In this document: positions 1 through 7,785 of the stretch, in pieces
Layout of the letters: each line of letters begins with the position of its first letter
How positions within the stretch are numbered: position 1 is the stretch's first letter
Assembly: GCF_900167065.1 (NCBI RefSeq)
Contig: NZ_FUYA01000001.1
Coordinates: forward strand, 558,001 to 622,000
Length of the DNA: 64,000 bases
Direction of reading: 5' to 3'
Origin: Desulfobaculum bizertense DSM 18034
GTDB taxonomy: Bacteria > Desulfobacterota > Desulfovibrionia > Desulfovibrionales > Desulfovibrionaceae
Notes under the pieces: generated by a model
Databases searched by the model: none
Told to the model about the DNA's origin: nothing
Seen by the model: the letters and a program-made list of their open reading frames with translations, nothing else
Program-made: the position numbers and the translations under genes

Positions 1-174
1 GGTTGCATTGAACCAGCGAACATTAACGACTTGTATGATGCGCATGCTTATTTTTACGGGCCTTGCATAGAAATTGCAACAAACTTGAGGGTCCCTCTGT
101 CTTGGCGTCAAGGGCTTGGCGCTTGGCAGAAGGACCCGCAGAAAATTCCCGTGAGCGATCCGGGAAAACGCTAG
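1..174 (+). CDS. C-terminal part of an unrecognised protein (5' end outside window)
   Basis: Frame 1 is open from the first base to a TAG at 172-174 and gives the last 57 residues of a protein ending SDPGKR. Composition is mixed, with no transmembrane stretch and no motif that I can assign to a family. The stop codon shares the palindrome CTAG (171-174) with the stop of the convergent MoaE-like gene, so the two genes meet tail to tail with no space for a terminator. That tight packing supports a real gene, but the function is unknown. Confidence 0.5.
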   Translation, partial: GCIEPANINDLYDAHAYFYGPCIEIATNLRVPLSWRQGLGAWQKDPQKIPVSDPGKR

Positions 175-536
175 CGATTGCAGGCTTCTTTTTTGCTGAC
201 GGCCTCGGATTTGATCCGGTCCAGAAGCTCGGCCAAAGTGGCCTTAACGTTTTCGCGGTAGTCGCCAGCAACAATGATAAAAAGAACATCGTCGCCGGGC
301 TTGAAACAGCCAGAGCGGCCCTCGGCTACACAGCGCCAGATGCCTTCCTGCTGTTCGTATTCTTTGCACAGGGCGTCAATCTTTGCCTGGTCAGAAACGA
401 CCTCAAGCTGTGTGACTTCGGCCATGTCTGCTCTGGATGTGCCTCGTACAACCCCGTTGTGGCACAGGAGCATTCCTACGTTTTGCGTAAACTCGGGATC
501 TTTTTTCAGCTCTGCGATAGTTTTTGAAAAATCCAT
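171..536 (-). CDS. MoaE-like molybdopterin synthase catalytic subunit family protein
   Basis: 121 residues from the ATG at 536, chosen over an in-frame ATG 16 codons upstream because the protein then begins MDFSKTI. The central block (GMLLCHNGVVRGTSRA), the later GDDVLFIIVAGDYR and the C-terminal LDRIKSEAV follow the MoaE pattern, including the HNG-VVRGT segment and the late IK-S basic patch. MoaE transfers sulfur from MoaD thiocarboxylate to precursor Z in molybdenum cofactor synthesis. No moaD or other moa gene is nearby, so this may be a stand-alone or specialised paralogue. It is divergent from the next gene with only 36 bp between the starts. Confidence 0.7.
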   Translation of the reverse strand: MDFSKTIAELKKDPEFTQNVGMLLCHNGVVRGTSRADMAEVTQLEVVSDQAKIDALCKEYEQQEGIWRCVAEGRSGCFKPGDDVLFIIVAGDYRENVKATLAELLDRIKSEAVSKKEACNR

Positions 537-572
537 GATGATCTCATCTTTCAGGGTTAGAGGGTTATAACA

Positions 573-3194
573 GTGGCAATGCATACCTTATCGTCTCTTC
601 TCAAGGACCAGCCGTCCCTGCACGAATCGCGGATGTCTACAACCGGATTCTGTGTCTGGATTGTCTGGTCTGGGGAACTGACGAGCGCTATTCCCAATAC
701 CTTTCACGATTTTGGAGGAATGCGTATTGCCGAAGAGCAGAATCAGGCTCTTTGGTTCTTCTTCTCCAAGGACGTGTTCACAGCGTTGGCACGGCTTCAG
801 GTCTGGGCAAATCTTAATGATTTACCGGTGTTTCTCCAGGCCATGCCATCAGCCTTACAGGTAGGATTCCAGCTTGAACTCTCCTTGTCAATTCATTCCG
901 AGTTGTACAGTCAACAAATAATGGAACCACATTCATTTCAGGTCCTGATTCATCCTGATTTGCGTCCTTCCATTGAAGCGATTCCGGGCATGCGGCTCAC
1001 CAAGCTGGAGCATCCTGACGTCGGACTTTCTGCCGCGTCGTGGAGCGAGCTGCATGGTGACGCCCGTATGGGATTTTCTTCCAAGCTGGGCTGGTATTTT
1101 GTGATTAAGCCTCTTGGAAATTCCCATGATGAAGGTTTCGTCGAGGGCTGGCGCAAGTTTTTTGGAGAGATTGAGAACGTCCTCAAGCGGCTCAAAGTTC
1201 GCTACATTGTCCAGAACGATAACCTGATTTGTGATCTCGACAGCTACGGCACTTTGCGCAAGTGGTGCATGGAGATTCTCTCTCTTTTGCATCGTGGCAA
1301 AGGCAAGGGTGATGTTTCGTACTGGCCGAGTGTTATGGCTGCCGTAGAAAAAGACGGCTATCAGTTCAACGAAGAACTTCCCAAGAAGATTCCGCTGGAC
1401 TGGGCGAAGCTCGCGCCAGACTTCCCGCACATGAGCTACCGCTCAGCGTTTCTTTTGGGCAAGCCTTTCCACATCAAGGACGTTAACTACAGTTTTGAGC
1501 GCAGTCGTTTTTCTGACTGGTGTTATCTCTATCTCCCTGAGTCCAGCGAAGAAGAACTTGGCGGCTCTTTGCCCATGTCACTCCCAATTGGTTTTCTCGC
1601 GGGCAAGCATCGTGAGTGCTTTTATTGTGGCATGCGCAACCATACAGAAAAAGACTGCCCAAGCCGAAAGCTAGCAGAACTTTCGCCAGAGACCATTAAG
1701 CAGCTTTCCCGTCTTGACGTGGAGCAGATGAACGAGGCCTATCATCAGGCTGGTGATACTCTCAAGGAAAAGCCACTTGAAGGGGTTCGTGCCCTTTTGG
1801 AGGGCAAGGAAAAGCCTTCGCTTCTCACCAAAAGTTATTTTGAATCAAAGGCTGTATGTCAGCTTCGTTTTCTCCCTCTTGTCTGGCGTGCGCAGGGCAA
1901 GAACATGCCTCGTGGTTTGGAGCAGCTTTCTCCGCAGGAAAGCAGTCCTGTCGAGCAGGCATACAATTCGCTTCTTGCTGGAGATATCCCCGGTGCAGAG
2001 CGGCTTGCCAAGGATGCCGCCCTCCATCATCCGCGTGATTACAAGTCTCGCTCGCTGCTTGGTTTTATTGCTCTAGAGCGTGGCGACATTGAACGCGCGC
2101 TCTCCTACTGGAAGGAAGCTGAGTCTCTCGGAGCAACCCCGCTTCACATTTCGTATCTGAAATTTGTTCAGGGCAGGGCCAATGAAGTCATTGGGCGGAG
2201 TGATCTTGCGAGCACTTTTTATAAGGACGCCCAGAGTGTCGCTCCTCGCTGGAATGAGCTGCTGTATCGTCAGGCTGTGTGCATGGTGCGTATGGGCTTT
2301 TCCGAGCATGTCGTTGGCGTCTTAGATGATCTTTTTGAGCGCGATCCGCACATGTTCAATCGTTTGCTCATGGATCCGGAAATTGAGCGTGGCTATCTTC
2401 AGATTCTCTCTCATCTTTGGACTGTCTGGAGCACAGCCAAAGCCAAGGCCATCGAAGGCAAGGAGAATCTTGAGGAATTAAAGGCTGACCTCGACGAGTG
2501 GTTTGGCACGGAACACGAGTTTAATCGGGACATGCAGCGGCGCATTGCTGCGCTTCTTCGCTTGGATGGCATTGAGAATTTTGTTGCCTTTTGCCATCTC
2601 AGCAATGGTTACAAGCTTCTTGCCAAAAAGAAAAAGGCCCGTGTCGAATCCGAAGTGCAGCTTCTCGAAAAGAAGGGCAAGCGTTTCCGTCAGCAACTCA
2701 AGGTCATCAACAGCGAAATTTCATGGTTCCCTTTTCCTCGCGCGCTTCGAGAGTTTAATCGGGACTTCAATTATTGTGTGACCAAGCTCAACTGGGTCGC
2801 GCAGCAGCATTTTCAGGTCCCTCGAAATTTCCGCCGAAGTCATGAGTATTTTGAGAAGGTTGAGGACAAGCTCAAGCGGCTTGGGCATCGCCTTATTACA
2901 CTTAAGATTATTCGTGACACGACCTTATTTTCGCTCATTTTAGGCAAGAGTTTTATGTGGATCGAAATCGTTTGTCTCGGTTTCGCCCTCGCTGCGGTAC
3001 CCGCTGCGGTCTACTTTTTGGACATGAGTCAGTACCCGTGGCTTAACTCTCTTGTCGGAGAGCAGAAGTGGTCTCTCCAGAAAGGTGCTGTGGTTATCTT
3101 TTCCGCGATTGCCCTCGTTCTCTCCACTATTCGCACTGCACTGGTGTTTGAAAAAAAACGCCGAGCGCTTTTTAGCAAAGACGGTAAAGGGTAA
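573..3194 (+). CDS. Large TPR protein with CCHC zinc knuckle and two C-terminal membrane helices
   Basis: 873 residues. A GTG at 573 is taken as start because AGGG at 561-564 is well spaced; an ATG two codons on is an alternative. The N-terminal third has no domain I recognise. Residues 349-362 form a CX2CX4HX4C zinc knuckle (C349, C352, H357, C362). About 458-600 has TPR-like helical repeats (pattern of A-L-G-A at repeat spacing). A basic coiled coil lies near 680-715, and two hydrophobic helices at about 795-818 and 838-858 end in a basic tail. Topology suggests a mostly cytoplasmic, membrane-anchored scaffold that could bind RNA or single-stranded DNA through the knuckle. It is followed by mosaic element copy 1. 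Confidence 0.7.
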   Translation: MAMHTLSSLLKDQPSLHESRMSTTGFCVWIVWSGELTSAIPNTFHDFGGMRIAEEQNQALWFFFSKDVFTALARLQVWANLNDLPVFLQAMPSALQVGFQLELSLSIHSELYSQQIMEPHSFQVLIHPDLRPSIEAIPGMRLTKLEHPDVGLSAASWSELHGDARMGFSSKLGWYFVIKPLGNSHDEGFVEGWRKFFGEIENVLKRLKVRYIVQNDNLICDLDSYGTLRKWCMEILSLLHRGKGKGDVSYWPSVMAAVEKDGYQFNEELPKKIPLDWAKLAPDFPHMSYRSAFLLGKPFHIKDVNYSFERSRFSDWCYLYLPESSEEELGGSLPMSLPIGFLAGKHRECFYCGMRNHTEKDCPSRKLAELSPETIKQLSRLDVEQMNEAYHQAGDTLKEKPLEGVRALLEGKEKPSLLTKSYFESKAVCQLRFLPLVWRAQGKNMPRGLEQLSPQESSPVEQAYNSLLAGDIPGAERLAKDAALHHPRDYKSRSLLGFIALERGDIERALSYWKEAESLGATPLHISYLKFVQGRANEVIGRSDLASTFYKDAQSVAPRWNELLYRQAVCMVRMGFSEHVVGVLDDLFERDPHMFNRLLMDPEIERGYLQILSHLWTVWSTAKAKAIEGKENLEELKADLDEWFGTEHEFNRDMQRRIAALLRLDGIENFVAFCHLSNGYKLLAKKKKARVESEVQLLEKKGKRFRQQLKVINSEISWFPFPRALREFNRDFNYCVTKLNWVAQQHFQVPRNFRRSHEYFEKVEDKLKRLGHRLITLKIIRDTTLFSLILGKSFMWIEIVCLGFALAAVPAAVYFLDMSQYPWLNSLVGEQKWSLQKGAVVIFSAIALVLSTIRTALVFEKKRRALFSKDGKG

Positions 3195-3196
3195 AG

Positions 3197-3658
3197 TTGG
3201 GAGGGGAAGAGAACCGGGGCCAGCCCCGGACCCCGCGTAAGGGAATGATTCCCTTACGTATCCTCAGCGAGTTTGAATTCCCTCCACGCTTCGCGTGAAT
3301 GAAATTCAAACTTGTTGGGTATAACGTCGAGAGCTTCTTTCTCTTCTGCGCGTTGCCACCATTTTTTTCTGAACGCTTGCGTTCAGAAAGAAAATAAGTG
3401 CGGCAGAAAAGGCAAAAGAGCACGCGCTAGGGAAACGCCCACTAGGCCAAAATTAAAGGGCCGGATGTAAGGGAAAGCCAAAGGCTTTCACACATCCGGC
3501 CCTTTAATTTTGGGCGAAAGCGGGATTCCCAAGGGCCTCGTCCTTGGGCGGGGTCAAGGGGCGGCGCCCCTTGCAGGGTTTGGGGCAGCGCCCCAATAAA
3601 ACAACACCCGCCCACCCTAGCGCCCCTTGCAGGGTTTGGGGCAGCGCCCCAATAAAAC
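3197..3658 (+). repeat. Mosaic multi-hairpin intergenic element, copy 1
   Basis: Module A, CCGGGGC/GCCCCGG at 3214-3229. Module B, a 23-base perfect inverted repeat at 3236-3258. Module C, hairpin 3271-3311 (GTTTGAATT/AATTCAAAC outer, CACGC/GCGTG inner). Module D, TTTCTGAACGC/GCGTTCAGAAA at 3366-3389. Module E, a perfect 22-bp stem 3447-3468 with 3492-3513, enclosing GAAAGCC/GGCTTTC (3473-3489). Module F, CCCAAGG/CCTTGGG (3528-3548), AAGGGGC/GCCCCTT (3556-3572) and GGGGC/GCCCC (3582-3594). The last part of module F is repeated at 3619-3658. The element starts 20 bases after the stop of the co-oriented TPR gene. Homologous modules occur in four other places in the window. Confidence 0.9.
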
Positions 3659-3676
3659 TGCGCCCTAACCTGAGTC

Positions 3677-4915
3677 CTATACGTCGACACCTTGTATAGC
3701 GCGAATGCGCTGCAAGAGTGGCGGGTGGGAGTAATGGAGTCGCACATATGCGGGGTGCGGGGTCAAGTTGGCGAGGTTGGTCACGGAGAGTTTTTTTAAG
3801 CCGGAGATGAGGGCGCCCGGTGTCTGAGTCGTGCGAGCTGCAAAGGCATCGGCCTGAAACTCAAAGCGCCGAGAGAGGGTCTGTGTGCCGAGAGATATGA
3901 GGAGACTAAAGGGGTGCAACAGGAGCATAAAAAAGACAAAGCCCGCATAGATGCTTTGTGATTGCATGCCAAAGGCCTGATAAAGTCCTTCTGCATTGAG
4001 GAAGAGAGAGAGGAGCAGGAAGGTTGCGCCTGTTCTGAGAGTGGAGAGCAGAAAGAGTTTGAGAATGTGGCCGCAGGCGGAGTGCCCGACCTCGTGAGCG
4101 ACGACGGCGACGATTTCTTCTGTGCTGAGCTTGTCGATGAGCGTGTCAAAAAGGGCGATGCGCTTCTTTTTGCCAAAGCCTGTAAAAAACGCATTGGCCT
4201 TGCTGGAACGCTTGGAGCCGTCAATCATAAAGAGGTCATTGGCAAGGAAACCAACGGACTCGGCATAGTCGTGAATGGCGGTGCGAAGCGGTCCTTTGGG
4301 CAGCGGCGTAAAGCTGTTGAAAAGCGGCAGGATGTACTTGGGCATGAGGTACTGCAGGGCGAGGCTGACCACGGTGACTGTCGCCCATGCGTAGAGCCAG
4401 GCTGCGGGACCTGTGGCTTCAAAGAACCAGAGAACGGCGGCCATGAGCGGTCCGCCGATCACAACACCAAGGAGCATTCCTTTGAGGCGGTCCATGACGA
4501 ATGTGAGCGGTGTGGTCTTGTTGAAACCGTATCGCGTTTCGATCACAAAGGTGCGGTAAATGGAGAAGGGGAGGCCAACAATGCCGTCGAGCAGGCTCAG
4601 GATGGCAAAGAAAAGAAGGCCAGTGATGATGTTCCCAAAGCCGAAGCTTTTGGCAATGCTATCTACTACCGGGAAACCACCAAGAAAAATGAAGGCAAGG
4701 AGCACCACAAGCTCAACACTGCTCGCGATGAGACCAAAGCGGCTCCCAATTCGTGTGTACTCTTGCGATTTCGCGTAACTCGCTGCGTCGAATGTGTCTG
4801 AGAATTCGCGCGGAAGCTCCGGGTGCAGTGCTCGGAGATTCAGCAGAGAGACATAGCTCTCCACTCCCCACGCCAGGATCATAAAGCTTACAATGAAAAG
4901 GAGGTATGCGTTCAT
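3677..4915 (-). CDS. M48 family (Ste24/CAAX protease type) integral membrane zinc metalloprotease
   Basis: 412 residues, usual Ste24 length. Several membrane helices occupy residues 1-190. The zinc motif is HEVGH at 274-278 and the third ligand is probably E352 in EFQAD; a further hydrophobic pair lies at 285-345. Ste24 enzymes cut prenylated peptides in eukaryotes; bacterial relatives are inner-membrane quality-control proteases. The ATG at 4915 is immediately preceded by a G-rich stretch, so a slightly later start is possible. Convergent with the TPR gene, with element copy 1 between them; copy 2 lies upstream. Family call is firm, substrate unknown. Confidence 0.9.
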   Translation of the reverse strand: MNAYLLFIVSFMILAWGVESYVSLLNLRALHPELPREFSDTFDAASYAKSQEYTRIGSRFGLIASSVELVVLLAFIFLGGFPVVDSIAKSFGFGNIITGLLFFAILSLLDGIVGLPFSIYRTFVIETRYGFNKTTPLTFVMDRLKGMLLGVVIGGPLMAAVLWFFEATGPAAWLYAWATVTVVSLALQYLMPKYILPLFNSFTPLPKGPLRTAIHDYAESVGFLANDLFMIDGSKRSSKANAFFTGFGKKKRIALFDTLIDKLSTEEIVAVVAHEVGHSACGHILKLFLLSTLRTGATFLLLSLFLNAEGLYQAFGMQSQSIYAGFVFFMLLLHPFSLLISLGTQTLSRRFEFQADAFAARTTQTPGALISGLKKLSVTNLANLTPHPAYVRLHYSHPPLLQRIRAIQGVDV

Positions 4916-5032
4916 CCCCCCTCTGTTACGTCACCTCTCCCTGTCTTGCAACGGATACACCTTTTTACTCGGACTATGAGCTGTGTGGGGCACGAGTGTG
5001 GGGAGAAGATTGGGACGCTTGGATGGCAGGTG

Positions 5033-5424
5033 TTGTTTTATTGGGGCGCTGCCCCAACCCCTGCAAGGGGCGCCGCCCCGTGACCCCGCCCAAGGACGAG
5101 GCCCTTGGGAATCCCGCTATCGCTCAAAAAATATGGCTGAATGGGATGAAAGCTTTGCTTTTCTCTCCATCAGCCATATTTTTTGAGCTAGTGGGCACCC
5201 AGTTCCTTCTTTTTCTTTGCGCCTCAACCCTTTCTTTCTGAACGCTCGCGTTCAGAAAGAAAAGAGTGGCAACTCGCAGAAGAGAAAGAAGCCGCTTTAG
5301 GCAGCCCCAACAAGTTTAAAAGCCGTCCAAGCGAAGCTTGCACGGCTTTTAAACTCGCTGAGGATACGTAAGGGAATCATTCCCTTACGCGGGGTCCGGG
5401 GCTGGCCCCGGTTCTCTTCCCCTA
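5033..5424 (-). repeat. Mosaic multi-hairpin intergenic element, copy 2 (reverse orientation)
   Basis: Same module order as the other copies but on the minus strand, so that it runs 3' from dsrC. Module A is at 5396-5411, module B at 5367-5389, module C at 5314-5354 (GTTTAAAAGCCGT outer arm, one C-C mismatch inside), module D at 5231-5262, and module F at about 5040-5115. Module E (5122-5188) has an entirely different stem from copies 1, 3, 4 and 5: GCTCAAAAAATATGGCTGA at 5122-5140 pairs perfectly with 5170-5188. The inner GAAAGC/GCTTTC hairpin is kept. Confidence 0.88.
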
Positions 5425-5448
5425 CCACTCAATCTTTTTCCTAGGGCA

Positions 5449-5479
5449 CAAAAAAAGGCGGAAGCAGAGCTTCCGCCTT
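5449..5479 (-). terminator. Intrinsic terminator of dsrC
   Basis: On the minus strand AAGGCGGAAGC, loop TCT, then GCTTCCGCCTT followed by a run of T (5449-5456 region). The 11-bp stem begins 24 bases after the dsrC stop. Element copy 2 starts beyond it. Confidence 0.9.
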
Positions 5480-5502
5480 GAAATGTCGAATCGAGAGATC
5501 GA

Positions 5503-5820
5503 TTAGACGCAGCCGGTGGGCTTAGGAAGACCGGCCATCTTACAAGCACCCTTACCAGGACCGGAGGGGAACAGCTCGTAGATGTGCTTCAGCTTGAAGC
5601 CAGTCACCTTGGAGAGAATGCGCACCATAGGAGCGATGCCATTCTTCTTGTAGTAATCCTGCAGGAAGTCGAGAACTTTCTGATGTTCGTCAGTCAGATC
5701 TTTGATGCCTTCGGATTCCTTAACGTACTCAACCCACTCAGGGCACCAGTCTTCGAAACGCTGAAGAAAACCGTCTTCATCGATATCGAAAGAAATTCCC
5801 TGGAACTCAACAGTTGCCAT
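5503..5820 (-). CDS. dsrC: DsrC, sulfur-carrier partner of dissimilatory sulfite reductase
   Basis: 105 residues from the ATG at 5818-5820; AAGGAGG lies six bases upstream, whereas the ATG two codons earlier abuts the SD. The body shows the DsrC/TusE fold sequence (EDWCPEWVEYVKESEGI, LTDEHQKVLDFLQDYY, PMVRILSKVTG, IYELFPSGPGKGACKMAG) and the flexible C-terminal arm has both conserved cysteines, GAC and the penultimate Cys in PTGCV. Those two cysteines carry the trisulfide that links DsrAB sulfite reduction to the membrane DsrMKJOP complex. It has its own promoter and terminator, as expected for a monocistronic, highly expressed dsrC apart from dsrAB. This is the best marker that the organism is a sulfate or sulfite reducer. 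Confidence 0.95.
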   Translation of the reverse strand: MATVEFQGISFDIDEDGFLQRFEDWCPEWVEYVKESEGIKDLTDEHQKVLDFLQDYYKKNGIAPMVRILSKVTGFKLKHIYELFPSGPGKGACKMAGLPKPTGCV

Positions 5821-5893
5821 GTTCATCCTCCTTAGGGTGTTCGAACGAAAAACCGTTCAAGCTCACTGCTACTCTAAGAGTAAAAGATGAGCG

Positions 5894-5922
5894 CCTATAG
5901 TTAGCAGCATTCCGCTGCTCAA
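5894..5922 (-). promoter_or_regulatory. Candidate sigma-70 promoter of dsrC
   Basis: On the minus strand TTGAGC (5917-5922), 17-base spacer, TATAGG (5894-5899). This places the start of transcription about 65 bases before the dsrC ATG. An alternative TTGACA lies farther upstream. Not experimentally supported. Confidence 0.5.
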
Positions 5923-6052
5923 CTTCGTATTTAGGGCAAACTACCATGCCGTAAACTTTGCGGAGTCTACGACTCTGGGGCGATTTTTGTCAATGCCTTT
6001 TGCCTCTGAAATGAGAGGAACTTGACGTAGTTGTCAGCAAAATGACGGAAAA

Positions 6053-7783
6053 TTATTCATCTTGTAACAGTTGGTCGAGCTGTTCCTTTGCGAACTCAAG
6101 GTTAGGGTCGAGTTCATATGCATTGGCGAGGCAGTGAATCGCTTCTTGTGCCTGTCCGAGTTTCTTATAGCACATTCCAAGATTTGCCAAGTCCATTGCT
6201 GAACCGCTGTCGAGATCGAGTGCTGCTTTGAAATTTTTCATAGCTTCTTCATAGTTTTCGGCTTTGAAGAAGCAGACGCCGCGCAGGTTGAAGTATTCTT
6301 TGACTTCAGGACAGTAGGAGATAGCGCGGTCGAGGTGCGGCATCGCGTTGGAAAAATCTCCAGCCTGAGTAAGGGCATAGGCCTGATAAAAAGCGGCGAG
6401 GCCTTTATCTTCGCTGTCTGGCTGAAGAGGTTCTGCCGTAGCAAAAAGTTTTGCGGCAGCAGCAGGATCACCCATGCGCAGGTTCAGCAGCGCGCGGAAG
6501 AAGGGGAGGAAATGTGCGTTGGGGTAGACTTCTTCGAGCACATCCAGCCCTTCGAGTGCGTTGGGAATTGGGGCATCTTCGGCGAGCATGCGTCCGACGA
6601 AGAGACCAAGAGAGGCCTGTTCGGTGCGTTCGCGGAAGAGGAATCCGGGCACAAAACTGTAGTTTGTGGGAATCCCGATCTCGTCGTGCATGGTGGAAAT
6701 ACTGTAAAGTGTGTGCCCCTTGGCGGCAAGACCATCACAGAGGTTTGCAAGTTCCTTGCGGATGTCGTCAGCTTCGAGGCTCGGCAGGGAAGAGAGGGGA
6801 ACGACCGGGCCGTCAGTGATCCAGGAGATGTCCTCAAGCTTGAGATACTTGGGCAGGCCGGAGGCCTCATAGTTGGCGCCGGTCTCAAAGTCACCAGCAA
6901 GCTGGGCGACTTCGGTTAGCGCACGAATGGCGGCTTTTTCTGGCGTAGCGGCTGTGCCTGCGGTGTAGACGATTTCGCTGGCCTGCGGGAAGTTCTCGGG
7001 ATCGTATGCGATGGCTGCAACTGTGGGGGCAGGCATACCAAGGCTCATGTCTTTGAGCCAAAAGCGAATGCCGTTGTCGCGGAAGGCGCGAACGAGTTCG
7101 GCGAGCACGGCGTCGTCAGAGCTGTCGGGGTCGATGGTCGGCATCTGTGGCTGCTGGCGGTCGCTGACGGTGCTGACGTGGCGTTCGACCAGCTCGGACG
7201 CACCCTGCAGAATAGATTCCTCAAAGGTGTTGCCTGCGCTGGAGCCATTGAATTCGTTGAGCTTTTTAAACCAGTCGAGAGGGACGTATTCCTCTGTTTC
7301 TTTGCTCACGTTGGTTGCAGGGACAAAGCGCCAGGTAATAAGATCGAGAATGCGTGCGGCGTCTTCTTTAGAAATGGAGTCGTTGGCAGAGGCGATGATT
7401 TCAGAAACGGGAATGACTTTACCCGGCCATTCGTCCTGAGCCTCGGACCAGGTCAGCTCCTCAAAGTTTTCTTCTTTGCTCCAGTAACTGAAATAGCTGA
7501 ATCGCTCAGTCAGTTCCATGAGCGCGGAGGCCTGGGCCTGAATGGGGGAGGCGCCTTTTCCCATCTGCTTTCTGGTGGGCATAATGCCGCGGGCAGCGTT
7601 GCCGCAGATGCTCATGTAGACGGGAATGCCAAGGCGGCCGGTGTCGATGCGTTTGACTTCCGCGAGGACGTCGGTACCAAATTTTTTGAGACGCTCGTGA
7701 ACGCGCTCAACGGTTTCCTGAGGGGAACAGGCTTTATCCTGTTCCTTGGAATAGGACTTGGGACAGCTTTTCAGTTCGATCAT
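6053..7783 (-). CDS. YcaO-domain protein with C-terminal TPR repeats
   Basis: 576 residues. Residues about 70-380 carry YcaO ATP-binding signatures: the S-A-LMELTERFS segment, GNTFEESILQGASELVERH and the later AATPEKAAIRALTEVAQ. About 410-570 holds three to four TPRs (for example ALDLDSGSAMDLANLGMCYK). YcaO enzymes use ATP to activate peptide amides, giving azolines or thioamides, and E. coli YcaO acts with the RimO methylthiolation system. It begins 2 bases after the stop of the methyltransferase gene, so the two are translationally coupled, and dsrC follows downstream on the same strand. The substrate is unknown; modification of a neighbour-encoded protein is only inference. No TfuA partner gene is present. 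Confidence 0.88.
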   Translation of the reverse strand: MIELKSCPKSYSKEQDKACSPQETVERVHERLKKFGTDVLAEVKRIDTGRLGIPVYMSICGNAARGIMPTRKQMGKGASPIQAQASALMELTERFSYFSYWSKEENFEELTWSEAQDEWPGKVIPVSEIIASANDSISKEDAARILDLITWRFVPATNVSKETEEYVPLDWFKKLNEFNGSSAGNTFEESILQGASELVERHVSTVSDRQQPQMPTIDPDSSDDAVLAELVRAFRDNGIRFWLKDMSLGMPAPTVAAIAYDPENFPQASEIVYTAGTAATPEKAAIRALTEVAQLAGDFETGANYEASGLPKYLKLEDISWITDGPVVPLSSLPSLEADDIRKELANLCDGLAAKGHTLYSISTMHDEIGIPTNYSFVPGFLFRERTEQASLGLFVGRMLAEDAPIPNALEGLDVLEEVYPNAHFLPFFRALLNLRMGDPAAAAKLFATAEPLQPDSEDKGLAAFYQAYALTQAGDFSNAMPHLDRAISYCPEVKEYFNLRGVCFFKAENYEEAMKNFKAALDLDSGSAMDLANLGMCYKKLGQAQEAIHCLANAYELDPNLEFAKEQLDQLLQDE

Positions 7784-7785
7784 AG

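Noticed and set aside
3197-3658. CRISPR array or insertion sequence as explanation of the repeats
   Set aside because: Copies are dispersed rather than tandem, have no spacer pattern, no transposase and no target-site duplication that I can see.
6000-6052. Terminator after the YcaO gene
   Set aside because: Only a 5-bp CCTCT/AGAGG hairpin without a T-run; too weak to call, so read-through into dsrC remains possible.
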